Below are positions 32,150-43,700 of a DNA stretch of 64,000 nt, in pieces. The stretch spans positions 6,745,747-6,809,746 of the forward strand of contig CM067312.1 in assembly GCA_034231615.1 (NCBI GenBank). Direction: 5' to 3'. A model generated the notes under the pieces. That model worked only from the letters and a program-made list of their open reading frames with translations. It was not told where the DNA came from and did not search any database. Positions within the stretch are counted from its first letter, which is position 1; each line of letters opens with the position of its first letter. This stretch comes from Meghimatium bilineatum (lineage: Eukaryota > Mollusca > Gastropoda > Stylommatophora > Philomycidae). A program made the translations under genes and the position numbers.

Positions 32150-32420
32150 TATTTATTTAAAATGTAAAGCTCCCTCCCTATGGGAAACGTATCTACGATC
32201 CTGCGCTAGCTCATAACCCGTTACACTCACATATCCTGGCACGATTACAAGGGTAATCTTTCTATAATTTTCCGTTGGATGTTGTGATAACTTTTCCATT
32301 CGTCGTCTTTTGATGTTTTGTTTGTGTCTTGATAAAGACCTTTTGGTTGAAACGTTGTATGTGATTTGTGTACTGTAATTTCTATGATTTCTTGTGTGCT
32401 CATCATTGCTCATCATTACC
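32150..32420. repeat. Possible Penelope-like terminal fragment
   Basis: TGTCTTGATAAAGACCTTTT then GGTTGAAACGTTGT (32326-32357) has the order T(T)GA-x-AA, a GACC/GGTT stem and GAAAC expected of a worn type-I-like hammerhead core. No coding part was seen. Confidence 0.4.
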
Positions 32421-32507
32421 TACTAGTTTTAGCTATAGTCTGTCGTGTCCCATTGAAGCGATATATAAACTTGTGTTTTACGTAAGTCTAATTGTTGTTT
32501 CCGGTAG

Positions 32508-32890
32508 TGACGTCCGTTGATGGAGGGTGTTTCTCTAATCAAGTCTGGGTCATTCCGTCGATCGTTGGATTAATCAACTAACATCGTAAAGTCCAGACCG
32601 ATTTGTGTAACAATTTCATCAGAGATGTTATCAGAGAACGCCGTTGGTCCTACATCGGGCATGTCCTACGCGCAGACACCAACAGAATACACAACCAATC
32701 TCTTGAGTGAATACCTACAGGCAAAAGAGCAAGGGGTAGACCAAAAGAAACACTCAGAAGAACAATACTTAGAGAAAGTAAAACAACCAATATTCATACT
32801 ATTCAAGAACTGCACATAATAGCTTTGAACGGACAGAATTTGAGAGATCTGACCTCTGTCCTATGCGCTAACTTCAGCGCAAAAGAAAAA
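32508..32890 (+). mobile_element. LINE-3 ORF2 C-terminal fragment with conserved 100-bp leader
   Basis: From 32625 the plus strand gives IRDVIRERRWSYIGHVLRAD, GKRARGRPKETLRRT and HIIALNGQNLRDLT across frameshifts, the WxxIGHxLR and GKRxRGRPKxTWRR tail of non-LTR ORF2. The preceding 32512-32611 is nearly identical to 6566-6667. Confidence 0.7.
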
Positions 32891-33240
32891 TTAATGAATT
32901 GTTGTTACGTTTCACGCAGTTACCTTGTATTGGTTGAGTATGTTCATGAAGTCATTATGTATGCATGCCTGTGAATAGCCTTGTGTGAGGCCAGCTATGA
33001 CAGTGCGTCTGTCACAGTTTTTATCTCCATATTTAGACTTCTCACGGTTGTGGTGAAGGAATCGCTGGATTCTTTGACAGTTTTCACATCGGACTGTATA
33101 GAAAATGTGATGAAAATACATCAACACAGCGTTGATGACGAATGACATCAGTGTAGATTATTACATCACTGGCTGCTGTATATTTCATTCAATTCTGAAA
33201 CCATTCAAAGCAGTACAAGGAAATGTAGTTAAAATTCACA

Positions 33241-33520
33241 TTCTTCTTCTGCGTTCGTTCTCAAACTCCTGCAGATTAGCAGGATGTAGTCCGGAGAACG
33301 GAATGTGTTGTGTCATGGTTTACAGCATTGCTGCGATATCTGCGCCTTTTGGCCTGACACATCCTACTTCAGCATGAATTTGGGTCACTGGCCCTATATT
33401 AGATGGGACAGCTAACTCCATCCCATAACCTCCTTAGTCGTCTTTTACGACATGCGTGGAAGGTAAACAGTGTTGCTATTCTTTGCTCCTCTTTCGGGCC
33501 CCGGCAACACACGGGGGAAA
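33241..33520 (-). repeat. SINE-A copy, full length
   Basis: Close to consensus from TTCTTCTTCTGCGTTCGTTC to CCCCGGCAACACACGGG. Useful as the reference copy. Confidence 0.88.
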
Positions 33521-33699
33521 AAATTCACATAACATCTTGACATCATTCACAAAACATGAACATTCATCATCGTAGGGTTATTTCATATGCTGATTAAAGA
33601 GTTTATCACTAACATAAATGATGGAAGCAAAAAAAAGGTCAAACTTGCGTGTCTTATCTCGATTTCTTACATTTTGTCATCCGTCAAATTGTCTGAGAG

Positions 33700-34095
33700 A
33701 AGAAGAATGATCTAGTTACCTTAGAAGTAGATGCTGCACAACCTCGTAGGATGTGATGATCTAGAGATAGGCCTACTGCTGGACCAGTACCCTTCTGGGA
33801 CTAAACATGCATCCATAACTTTCCACCCACCTCCAGGGGTCCCTGTCCCAAACAATACAATTCCTTTGAGACAACAAACTTTATAAGAGTTCAAGTGTCA
33901 CATCGGCTGCTAAACCCAGGAGGATCTGTGCGATTGTAAGAAAAGCTATAGGCTGTCAAGAGTCTGCTCCCAGCTAAAGGGATTACTTAATCATCATCAT
34001 GTGTCAAGAGTCACCTGCTCCCAGCTAAAGGGATTACTTTATTATCATCATGTGTCAAGAGCCACCTATTCACCGTTAAAGGTATTACTTTACCG
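33700..34095 (+). repeat. SINE-C-like element with tandem 3' end
   Basis: The body has CTGGACCAGTACCCTTCTGG and CAACAAACTTTATAAGAG. The tail segment TGTCAAGAGTC then TGCTCCCAGCTAAAGGGAT, with an ATCATCATCA end, is repeated three times (33950-34095). It is related to 43440-43700 and 26131-26260. Confidence 0.55.
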
Positions 34096-34130
34096 TCATC
34101 AGCATACACTATCAAATCATTAAGTAATAA

Positions 34131-34492
34131 ATTCGTGTGCAATCATGTTTGTTTAGAAATGCTTGTGCAAGCATGTTTGTTTAGAAATGCTTGTGCAAGC
34201 ATGTTTGTTTAGAAATGCATGTGCAAGCATGTTTGTTTAGAAATGCTTGTGCAAACATGTTTGTTTAGAAATGCATGTGCAAGCATGTTTGTTTAGAAAT
34301 GCTTGTGCAAGCATGTTTGTTTAGAAATGCATGTGCAAGCATGTTTGTTTAGAAATGCTTGTGCAAACATGTTTGTTTAGAAATGCATGTGCAAGCATGT
34401 TTGTTTAGAAATGCTTGTGCATGCATGTTTGTTTAGAAATGCGTGTGCCAGCATGTTTGTTTAGAAATGCTTGTGCATACATGTTTGTTTAG
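34131..34492 (+). repeat. Minisatellite, about 13 units of 28 bp
   Basis: Units read AAGCATGTTTGTTTAGAAAT then GCTTGTGC, with a GCTTGTGC/GCATGTGC alternation that makes many copies near-palindromic (GCATGTGCAAGCATG). Confidence 0.95.
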
Positions 34493-34720
34493 AGTCAAGA
34501 TGTTTAGGGCATGTGATTAGAAAGGTAAAACTTGAACATTTAGTAACTACCGGAAAGATCAAGGGGAGACGAAACAGAAGAAGATAGAGATACACTTATG
34601 GATGGATTGTGTCACTGTGACACACAAAGAAGTCAACAACTGAACGTATTAACAACACAAGAAGCAGAGTTGTGAAGAAACATGGTCGTCTTCGCCACTC
34701 AGCATGTCATTTGATTGACT
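34493..34720 (+). mobile_element. LINE-4 ORF2 C-terminal fragment
   Basis: It reads CLGHVIRKVKLEHLVTTGK then IKGRRNRRR across frames, then a tail of GACTGACTGACTGATTGATT repeats. The minisatellite stops exactly where this begins. Confidence 0.65.
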
Positions 34721-34959
34721 GACTGACTGACTGATTGATTGATTTATTGATTGATGTGTTTGTTTACTGCCCATGATTTTTTTCTTCTTGATTCTTGGTT
34801 AGAAACTGGTTTCACAGCACGTGGGAAATTCCCATAAGTGCTCCACCCTCCGTGTCAGCAGCCATCCCAGTGTATGTAGACTCAGAGTCCCGGTCAGGTG
34901 TTGATTGTGTGATCTTCGGGACTTTCAAACAAATTTACTTTTTTTACTCTTACCACTAG

Positions 34960-35290
34960 ATACTCCCATTTCTGACATTCTCTGTATGTGTACGTTCTCA
35001 GCCTCATTGACATCTTCATCTTGAAATAAATGTATTGCTGCCTTGATTAGGTCTGCTGTATCTTTTCTCAGCATTGTGCCGTCTATCACCGCATTGCCTG
35101 CCAATAAGTCGGCTCTTTCGTATTCTCTGACTCCAGCATGACCAGGGCAGTATATCCATGTAATGCTCAGGACAATTCAGTTGTTCAATAAGTCCCACCA
35201 TTCTTTGCCCAGCATCTACTTTTCTATCGTGCGCAGCATGCGTTGAGAGTCTGTGAGTATTACCAAGATGTATCAGTTATCCGTTTTTTG
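34960..35290 (-). mobile_element. LINE-1 RNase H C-terminal half
   Basis: The minus strand gives WAKNGGTY-like text, ITWIYCPGHAGVREYERADL and MLRKDTADLIKAA across a frameshift, matching the intact frame at 4887-5159. Confidence 0.7.
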
Positions 35291-35329
35291 GCAGAAGTCT
35301 GGGATTCAGGGAACATGTTGACCACATTA

Positions 35330-36110
35330 TGATAAGGGCAGGCAAATGCTTAACACAATGAATGTTATGGCTGCTGCGCAGTGTGAGCAGATGATGTTAT
35401 TTCTTTTGTACCAGGGTTTGGTGGTGGCTGTGGTGGAATATGCACTGGCAATTCTGACTCAGCCAAACTCAGATCGAAAGACTGGATAGAATCCAGAATG
35501 TAGCAATGCGTATCATACTTGGGTGCACAAGAAACACATCGACAAGAGCTATGCGATACCTACTTGACTGTCCAACAGCTGAACACAGATTACAGTATTG
35601 TCGTATACGGGAGTACCTTCAAATATATACAGATTAGGAACATCCGTTGCATTCCGAAATACAGAAAGTTAAAGGCAGCAGACTCAAGAGAGGGAGGTCG
35701 TGGATGGGACGTGCTGAGGATGTCATACAAAGCGTGTACAGATTGCATGTTGTGGCAGCAGGTGCGGAATGAATAAGTCTACCCACAGATTTCGAAACTT
35801 GTTTGAGAGTAGTAATATCACTTAGCAGGGAATGCATAGAATGTGCCACACAGCCATGAAGAAAGAAGTTCAAGAATTTGTCAGTGAGAATAACAAAGAG
35901 GGGGATGTGATTATATACACTGATGGATCTGTGATTAGATATGTTAGCAGTGCTTAGGCCTTCACAGTTCAGTGCGCAGGTAAAACGATCCGGAAGGAGA
36001 GTGGTGTCTCACGGTGACTATGAGTAGCATGACCATGGAGACTATGGCGGTGACCAGGGCATTTGAGTGGGTATGCATACAGAAGGTAACGCAGATCTGC
36101 ATCTTGAGTT
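35330..36110 (+). mobile_element. Non-LTR ORF2 fragment: RT thumb to RNase H (LINE-7 family)
   Basis: Broken frames give RIQNVAMRIILGCTRNTS, TRAMRYLLDCPTAEHRLQY and later GDVIIYTDGSVIRYVSSA with TMETMAVTRAFEWV. That is the RT C-terminus, linker and RNase H in the expected order over about 750 bp. It has several stops. Confidence 0.75.
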
Positions 36111-36253
36111 ACTCTATGAGTATGATTAGACATGTACGGGTCAATCTCGTTCGCGAACAGTGAATTGAGACCTTGAGACAGGCGAGTCTGAAAGTGGTTA
36201 CATTTATTTTCGTACCTGTACATGTGAATGTTCGAGACACTGAAAGAGCGGTT

Positions 36254-36413
36254 CTTCTTCTTCTTCAGCGTTCATTCTCAATCTCCCGCTGGATATCTCT
36301 TGTAACAGGACAATGGTCCTACTATATTTCCAGCAGGATGTAGTCCAGAGAATGGAAATGCGTTGTGTCGCCGTTTTACTTGCGCCAATGGCCCGACACA
36401 TCCGTCTTCGGTG
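36254..36413 (-). repeat. SINE-B copy, full length
   Basis: It reads TTCTTCTTCTTCAGCGTTCA to ACATCCGTCTTCGGTG, close to consensus, and interrupts the LINE-7 tail (35330-36110 continues at 36420). Confidence 0.85.
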
Positions 36414-36745
36414 AGAAAGAGCGGTTCAGCTGGCGTCATGCGCGATTGTGATGGGGAAATGGATCGCGCTGACGTTGTGAACTCCTTAAGAGATATAGCA
36501 CGCGAAAGTGAGACTAGCGTGGATGATGATTCCTTTTCATTGGCCAGGATTAAAGATCAGGGATTGAAATGCGGTATTGCTAGAAGTGAACATTTTGGAG
36601 GGCGCAGAAGAATGATGGTCAACCAACATCGGACCGGTACTGTCAGCGAAAGTGTAATGACGGATACACTCAAGGAAAGATCGGAGCAACTATGGACGTG
36701 TCCAGCTTGCAGTGATGACGATCCGACGACTAACTATTAGTTATC
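36414..36745 (+). mobile_element. LINE-7 3' tail
   Basis: A frame of about 110 codons reads CDGEMDRADVVNSLRDIAR, ESETSVDDDSFSLARIK and LKERSEQLWTCPACSDDD. A related frame at 47771-48049 reads RDLLKWRSEQLWTCPVYE. A conserved QLWTCP then CTAACTA tail marks the 3' end of the family. Confidence 0.65.
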
Positions 36746-36779
36746 AGCCAATTAAGTGCTGATGTATCTCCCTCTTCTC

Positions 36780-37620
36780 CAGCTTCATGCTCGGTCCGTG
36801 TTTCTTGGCCATACATCAATATATAATAGATGTAGCATTTATAATTTTCATTTTTAACTTATTTGTACTTTGTTTAGATGTGAATAATTTCGTCATGTCA
36901 TTGAAAGTACTTTTAGCCATTCCTATTCTCCTTTTAACTTGTGTTTTACATCTGCCATCCTTTGTGATTATGTGTATGAGATATTGGCAATGACGTCATT
37001 CATCATCATCAAGTGCCGTCTCCGCAACGAAGGTTGGCTGCAACGTATCTCCAACATCTCCTGTCTCTTGTCTTGGTGGTGCACTCTGCTAGACTGTAAC
37101 CTGTCCATCGTGTAATGTTACTCTCCCACTTGTATCTCTGCCTACCTCTTGCTCGCTTCCCTTTGACTTTACCCTCAAGTAAGGTCTTCAATAGGGTGTC
37201 ATGTCTTTTAATGTGTCCAAAGTATTTTATTTGCCTGATCTTTATTTCTCTTAGTAGTTCTTTCTTCATATTAAGTGTTTTTAGCACCTCTTTATTTGTT
37301 TTCTTCTCTTTCCATGATGTTCTCCCTATTCTTCTATATACCCACATCTCAAAGGCATCAATTTTGTCTTCTAATTGTTTATTTAGTGTCCATGTTTCTG
37401 ATCCATACATTAATATGGAATAGATGTAGCATTTTATAATTCTCATTTTTAACTTGTTTGTAATTTGTTTAGATATTAATAATTTCCTCATGTCATTGAA
37501 GGTACTTTTAGCCATTCCTATTCTCCTTTTAACTTCTGTTTCACATCTGCCATCATTTGTGACTATGTGTCCAAGATATTGATACTGTTTTACTTGTTGT
37601 AGTTAACTATGACGTCATTA
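36780..37620 (-). mobile_element. LINE-2 ORF2 C-terminal part, plus a partial second copy
   Basis: A 168-codon minus frame (37515-37009) reads KSTFNDMRKLLISKQ, KCYIYSILMYGSETWTL, DAFEMWVYRRIGRTSWKEKK and KYFGHIKRHDTLLKTLLEGK. This is the thumb/C-terminal part of a non-LTR reverse transcriptase (RTE/Rex-type tails look like this). 36780-37000 repeats the 37400-37600 segment, so two copies are juxtaposed. It is the best preserved LINE frame here but lacks the catalytic RT domain. Confidence 0.85.
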
Positions 37621-37975
37621 ACTATTGTTAAAGAGTGTGCACTTTATGCAACCTTCTTATATTGTAAGTTGCTATTTCGACAGATGGAGTCTTTCCGGTC
37701 ACTTAGTTCGCTTCTGATCAAACTTCGTTCAGGAAGTTAATTTAAAATGTTATTTACTAAGGATAGATACACAATAATCGTGGAATATTAGCAGGTTACT
37801 TCGCAATTTTTTCTACGTGTCTACAGTGCACTTTTTCTATTTATACCAACTTACAACGTTTTATTCGTGATACAGATGTCAGTTTGCCATATCTTATTGC
37901 AAATTGAATTGATAATTTCAACATCTATCAGATTCATCAGACTAATATCACAACATCACACGAAATATTTTTTTT
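37621..37975. other. Intergenic, nothing recognised
   Basis: A/T-rich unique-looking sequence upstream of NSUN7. No promoter element could be assigned with confidence. Confidence 0.4.
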
Positions 37976-38765
37976 TCAATGCAACATAAATAACATAATT
38001 GGTTCTATTGTGCCGAAAGAAAAACTACAATTTATTGTACCACCGGTATGTTTTTGTGTGTATTCACCCATAACAAGTAATGATGACCATTTGTTGCATC
38101 CACTATTGAAAATATAGTTAGAATTACGTCCATGCCTAATAGCTTTACCTTCAGTTCTGTCTCTTGGGGGCCATATTTTAGTTCTCACCCCATCGAAGAG
38201 TGGGCATGTCTGCATAATGTGTGGGCTGTAGAATGGGGACCCTTTTGACATGGGCCTTGATCAATTTGGACAGCCTTAATTTTGTGGAAATGTGCTTGTA
38301 GTCTGCAGTGTCCTGTGCGGAGCCTAAAAATTGTGGTTTGCTGTGATCTGCTTAGCTGCAGAATGAGGTCCTGTGGAAAGTCGATGCCTATTCTCTGACT
38401 CAATGTATGTTTGTATTTTCTTTTGATGAGATTTTTTGCTTCAGTCAGTGATATTCTGTGCTGAAATTGTTCCTTTTGTTTGTACCCGCTTTTGCCAGTC
38501 TGTCAGCTGCCTCATTTCCTGCAATTCCACAGTGTGCAGGGATCTACCGCAGCACAACTTTATTGTTAGCAGACAGTTGATTTAAATGTTCTCCAGTTTT
38601 TTTGTTTTTATTTAGATTTTTAGGTTCATTTTGGATGGTCTGGAGTACTGACATGCAGTCGCACAAAAAGACTATGTTAGCTCCTTTGAGTCTCTGTTCC
38701 TTTACAGCATTTGATGCTTCTAAGATTGCTTGTAGCTCTGCCTGCATGTTGATAATTTGCCAATA
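37976..38765 (-). mobile_element. Non-LTR ORF2 tail with RNase H remnant (LINE-8)
   Basis: Minus frames give MQAELQAILEASNAVKEQR and KGANIVFLCDCMSVLQTIQN (the E and D-S-x-x-x-L-x-x-I motifs of RNase H). Further on IFRLRTGHCRLQAHFHK is the C-terminal tail. Frameshifts separate them. Confidence 0.7.
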
Positions 38766-39236
38766 GCGATTGAGAGTTCTGATTGATTTATTAACGTTTG
38801 AGTATCGGAACTTGAAGCAGAACGTCTACGTCATATAATTGAATTTATGCACCAAATGATAAACAATCTAGCCAGAATGACAATGTCATTGTAAAGCACG
38901 ACCATTAAAAAAAATAGCAGTCACCAACTATCCCAGCTTTAAAATTAACATAACGGTTCCAGGTATACATGTTAACAAAATAAGTCAATGAAACAAGCTA
39001 CCTATCTCTGTTCATTTTGATATTTGTCTTGTGTTACCCCAGCCACCCATTTCCAGTCGCGGGTTGTTATCCGAACTTATATCTCTTAACATAACGGAAA
39101 TCTGTCCCACATGCATATTTCTGCAAAACAAGTTGTGGGGAAAATCCACAAAGACCTGAACCAGATTTCTACATACGTGGCTAATGTCGAACTAAATGCA
39201 TAGTAATTGATCACATAAGTTCTATCACAACAGCAT
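38766..39236. other. Intergenic, nothing recognised
   Basis: No gene or repeat was recognised. It could hold an upstream NSUN7 exon or promoter, which I cannot locate. Confidence 0.35.
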
Positions 39237-39737
39237 AGAGACGAGTCATCAATTGTTGTATAGTAACATCCAAGACGAGTCATCAATTGTTGTATAGTAA
39301 CATCCAAGACGAGTCATCAATTGCTGTATAGTAACATCCAAGACGAGTCATCAATTGTTGTATAGTAACATCCAAGACGAGTCATCAATTGCTGTATAGT
39401 AACATCCAAGACGAGTCATCAATTGTTGTATAGTAACATCCAAGACGAGTCATCAATTGTTGTATAGTAACATCCAAGACGAGTCATCAATTGTTGTATA
39501 GTAACATCCAAGACGAGTCATCAATTGTTGTATAGTAACATCCAAGACGAGTCATCAATTGTTGTATAGTAACATCCAAGACGAGTCATCAATTGTTGTA
39601 TAGTAACATCCAAGACGAGTCATCAATTGCTGTATAGTAACATCCAAGACGAGTCATCAATTGTTGTATAGTAACATCCAAGACGAGTCATCAATTGTTG
39701 TATAGTAACATCCAAGACGAGTCATCAATTGTTGTAG
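39237..39737 (+). repeat. Minisatellite, about 15 units of 34 bp
   Basis: Units read ACGAGTCATCAATTGTTGTA then TAGTAACATCCAAG with a T/C change in TTG(T/C)TG. Confidence 0.97.
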
Positions 39738-39825
39738 AATGTAAAGAACGTGCAACGACCAAATACAAACTGCTCTATACATGACCAATTGTGGACTAGA
39801 TATATATTAATGTATCATAGACGAA

Positions 39826-40116
39826 GAATTAACATAAAAGAACAAATTTAGAGATCAGTAATTTAGGTTATGTTAACCCAAAACATAAACATGAAAGAAC
39901 AAATTTAGAGATCAGTAATTTAGGTTATGTTAACACAAAACATAAACATGAAAGAACAAATTTTAGAGATCAGAAGTTTAGGTTATGTTAACCCAAAACA
40001 TAAACATGAAAGAACAAATTTAGAGATCAGTAATTTAGGTTATGTTAACACAAAACATAAACATGAAAGAACAAATTTTATAGATCAGAAGTTTAGGTTA
40101 TGTTAACCCAAAACCC
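39826..40116 (+). repeat. Minisatellite, five units of 57-58 bp, next to NSUN7 exon 1
   Basis: Units read GAACAAATTTAGAGATCAGT then AATTTAGGTTATGTTAAC and ACATAAACATGAAA, starting near 39840, 39897, 39954, 40012 and 40069. Two alternating versions exist. It ends about 70 nt before the NSUN7 acceptor. Confidence 0.93.
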
Positions 40117-40187
40117 CAGACAACTTTGATGGACGTTTAACTATGGAAGTTTTACAATGTGTTTTTTTTCTTCTTTATTTTCTGCAG

Positions 40188-41009
40188 TGAATGAAAGTGG
40201 TTTTCCGTTTCCGGTCTAAGCTAGGTCAAAATAAACCATGTCTCTCGTTGCTGATCACTTGGATACTCCAGGTGTGCTCAAACTACCACCTATATTTAAG
40301 AACTTGCCACAAACATCTCGTGACTTCTGTGGCAACAGTGAATGTAGTCTCAACTTCAGCAACAACAGTGCATCCAAATTTGGCAGCACACTAAAATATC
40401 AGCTTAATTATGGGCTGAAGGTAAACTCTGAGTTCAGAGAGACACCCCGCAGCGGTTCTCGAATTAGTAACAGTGGTATAAATTATCTGAAGAGCTTGCC
40501 GTTTGTTCTTGCGCGCCAGAAAGATGCCCTTCGCATGGAAGAAGATTTAGCCAAAAGACGAACGTTCCCCGAAGAAGCGTCAGTATCACTACCTACCTCC
40601 ACAACTACACTAGAGTACCTTCTCTACAGACGTAACTCCCGAATTAGCGCGGCAGACGAAAAAGACGGAGAAAGAGAGGCAATAAAAATTAATAGATATG
40701 GATCAGGAAACATGATCAAAGTGGGCTCCACCTCGGATATTAACTCTTTGATTTCTCGTGCCAATTCCGACCACACTATGCGCCAGCTTTACCAAGCAGA
40801 GCCATGCATTTACACTCATAAAATGTTTGAAAGGGCAGCAACAATCTTGAATAGTCTGAAACATTCTGAAGTGGCACGCAATAATCTCAGCATGGTTGTG
40901 AAAAAAAGAACGCAAACTGCAGAAGATAACGATGACATCCTCATGATGGTCAATGAGGACCCACAGGAGCAGATTAAGACGTTCGAGCTAACGCTTGCAG
41001 CTCTAAAAT
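40188..41009 (+). CDS. NSUN7: NSUN7 first coding exon with 50 nt of 5' UTR
   Basis: A strong acceptor (TTTATTTTCTGCAG) ends at 40187, so an upstream noncoding exon is expected. The chosen ATG is at 40238 in the context ACCATG and opens MSLVADHLDTPGV. The 257 complete codons include a low-complexity N-terminus, EYLLYRRNSR, then the family-like LYQAEPCIYTHKMFERAA and NSLKHSEVARNNL. The donor is GTAAGT, in phase 1. An out-of-frame ATG at 40191 opens an upstream reading frame across the start. A 57-bp repeat array ends about 70 nt before the acceptor. Confidence 0.9.
40191..40394 (+). promoter_or_regulatory. Upstream ORF overlapping the NSUN7 start codon
   Basis: An ATG lies 3 nt into the spliced 5' leader (40191) in another frame and runs 67 codons past the main ATG at 40238. 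Its peptide resembles nothing I recognise. An overlapping uORF of this kind usually lowers initiation at the main start, though its own context (GTGAATGAA) is not strong. The effect here is inference. Confidence 0.4.
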
Positions 41010-42075
41010 GTAAGTATCATAGAAAGAAAGACAGACAGACAGACAGATAGATAGATAGGCAGACAGGCCGGTAGGCAGACAGATAGATAGATTTCGGAAT
41101 TATTGACATTTCTGGACAGGATAAGGGGGAGATCAAAAGTGGCCATAATTTGGTTGGTGTAAGTTATGCACAGCCCCTAAGCCTTTTCTTGAACAACCGT
41201 CTACTACACTAAACAGGATGTGTCGCCATTGTTACTGCCATCGGATATGTATTCATGGGAAGACAATTTGTATGATATGGTTTCACGAAATTTCATACGC
41301 TTTAACGTTCTTGTATTACTTCTGTGGACAATCAAATCGTCTTCAATTATATCTACCTATTGTCTTTTCTCTGCTTATACTGTGAGGCGTCGCATGATTA
41401 AATGACAATCGGTTTTCGGTTTGGTCACTTGGTATGCAGTAATACTGTGCCGTGTCAGAATGTTGGTAACTCCTTCAATCCAACTTCTTGAAGCATGATT
41501 CATTTCTCCGTCTGCCTTCTTAACTCAAAAGTCATAGTAATATCAATGCACCTGGAGCAGTACATTGTATATTTACTGATCAATTGGTGCACAGTTTAAC
41601 CGCAGTCTTCTATTTACATCTGGAACAGTGCAAGCTACGGGAGTGCTGGATCATCAGTGATCTATATTACTTTCAATAGTGAAACGATGAAACCTGCATT
41701 TTTTGGATATGTATACCGGCATGTATCTTTGCGATAAACAACACTTTATCAAAGACGAACAGTCGAAGGTGAAAGAAGTAGAGGTGGACTGACAATCATG
41801 GACAGACAACATCAAGGATTTTTGGAATATCCATCAACAGGTCGAGATTTTTCATCATTCCTCCTCATCTCTGAAGATAGAAATCAACTTCGTCGGCCAT
41901 TGAAAACATAATGTTGGGATGAATATTGAATTTATGATTCGTCTTTTGTTTTTCATCGAGACAGATGTGTGTTTCAAAATTACCGTAAGTTCATAATTTA
42001 CGTATTTATTTGGCTTATGTCTTCAGTTAGTTTTTTTTGTGTTTTTTTTTACGTCGTTCATGTTTTTTTTTCCAG
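41010..42075 (+). other. NSUN7 intron 1 (of those seen), with LINE debris
   Basis: GACA/GATA microsatellite at 41030-41090. 41330-41490 is LINE-6-like (minus). 41750-41900 is LINE-5-like (plus; GAAGGTGAAAGAAGTAGAGG then TGGACTGACAATC). No other exon was seen. Confidence 0.5.
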
Positions 42076-42134
42076 TTCAGAAACTGTTTGAAACAACTCT
42101 CGAAGAAACGGATTTCTTCACCGAACATTCAAAC
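42076..42134 (+). CDS. NSUN7: NSUN7 coding exon 2 (59 nt)
   Basis: The exon encodes FQKLFETTLEETDFFTEHSN across the junction. Of two adjacent AGs, the first (after TCCAG, ending 42075) is used. The second (after TTCAG) would create a TAA at the junction. The donor is GTGAGT, in phase 0. The segment corresponds to the family block between AALK and the LYDF motif. Confidence 0.88.
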
Positions 42135-42489
42135 GTGAGTATACCACTTCCTATCCCAATCGCTTGAGTTGTATGGTTCCTGGTTTGTTTTTGATTTTTT
42201 TCTTCATTAATTTTATCTCGAAATGAAGAACACTGTTCACTATAGTCAAGAAACAACACTGCAGATATAGACATTACTGGTGAACGAAAAACGAAGACCA
42301 GTAAGTACACCAATATGTGCCCATGTGAACAATCTCCAGAAATACAGAAAATATTTTACAGAACTTCCGACTGTACCACACCACAAGAAAAAAACTGTGG
42401 CCATCTGAAACAGCACTGATGGACAAGCTCTACATCTATTTCTCGGAGCTGATGACCACAGTACAGTTCATTGATGAATTTAATCAATC

Positions 42490-42860
42490 AATCAATAAAC
42501 CCATAACCCTTCAGGGTCGTAGGGGTACCACATTGGATGCTTCAGCACACAGAGTCCTCCAGCGAATTCTATCCTCAGCGATGCGGATGAGTGCTGAAAT
42601 ATCTAGCCCTGTCCATTCCTTGATGTTGTCTGTCCATGTCTTTATTTGTCCTCCTCTGCTTCTTTCACCATCGACAGTTCCCTGCAGTATTGTTTTTGAC
42701 AAGGAATCGTGCCTGCATACATGTCCGAACCATGCTAGTTTTCGTCGTTTCACTATTGAAAGCAATGGCTCCTGGACACCTGCACACATCTCTACTTTAT
42801 TTCTTACGTACACATTGGTCTTATGTTCCCTATAGGAAATTTGATTATCCATTGTAGTAT
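42490..42860 (-). mobile_element. LINE-5 ORF2 C-terminal fragment
   Basis: A 113-codon minus frame reads YREHKTNVYVRNKVEMCAG, KRRKLAWFGHVCRHDSLSK and RGGQIKTWTDNIKEWTGLD. This is the KLxWFGHVxRHDxLxK tail of non-LTR ORF2. A plus-strand relative is at 62335-62760. It lies in NSUN7 intron 2. Confidence 0.8.
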
Positions 42861-43200
42861 TTCAGTGGGCAAAAGGTTTAGCTAGTGGTGCCCATCTCCT
42901 CTCCAGCTGTCCTTCTAATGTGGTTATATGGATGTGTTTTCTCTCTCCATCTCCATTGCACTTTTCTGATGTTGACGCTACATCACATTTGAACTTCGCG
43001 CTGAGCGCATCGCTACCATTTCACTAGGTCACAACCTTACTTCGTACGCATCCACATTAATACTTCTAAACTTGATAATACCTTCACTATGTTGTTATCT
43101 TTTAATCCATTAACAAGTAACCTTCAAGATATTATGAATTTAATATCAGCGTTTGACTTTAACTGGAAGACAAGGAAGAAGTAACATGTTATCTATTATA

Positions 43201-43700
43201 GATCGCCCGTGTGACAACCTGGGACTGGACCTCTAGTTCAAAATGCAAATAATAGGGCAACTATCTTCTTTCCAGATATGTCTTAGGAAGCGACTAAGAA
43301 ACGTTGATGGGCTGACAACTTTCACCTACGACAAAGTTATTGTCACTGCGCATGCCTTGCCTCGATTTCGTACTTCCTTCAAATAATACCCATGGACAAC
43401 GGACTCGGAGTGATGACTACCAATGAGCATTTGTCTGTTTAAATGTTAAGTATGCCAATACTGTACATGGGTCAAAACATAAGACCCATCGGAAGAATTA
43501 TGAACTGGTTGGTGACCCAGACGTTGGCCTTTATGTTGTAGGAAGTGACGATCCTGTGGTACCAGTGCCTCCCTACGGAGATTAAACATGGATAATAAAC
43601 CCCATTAATACAACAACACCATTTGAGGCAGCAAATCTTTTGCGTTTAAAGTCAATTCGATTACTCAGCCGAGAAGTATCTGGCTTTTGCCAGAACTACT
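43201..43700 (+). repeat. SINE-C-like element sharing the SINE-A head
   Basis: The start CGCCCGTGTGACAACC, AATAGGGCAACTATC and ATGTCTTAGGAAGCGACTAA parallels the SINE-A head blocks. The body (GGACAACGGACTCGGAGTG, GTGGTACCAGTGCCTCCC) and end (TTACTCAGCCGAGAAGTATC) do not match SINE-A but match 33700-33990. Confidence 0.55.

Noticed and set aside
36363-36740. Possible small host gene of 125 codons
   Set aside because: The first part lies in a SINE-B and the remainder matches the LINE-7 3' tail repeated at 47771-48049.
37009-37515. Possible host gene of 168 codons
   Set aside because: The sequence is the C-terminal part of a non-LTR reverse transcriptase and is present in several decayed copies in the window.
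26582-40187. Shared bidirectional promoter between TRAPPC11 and NSUN7
   Set aside because: The coding starts are 13.7 kb apart with transposon fragments between them, and both genes appear to have unseen upstream noncoding exons, so promoter positions are unknown.
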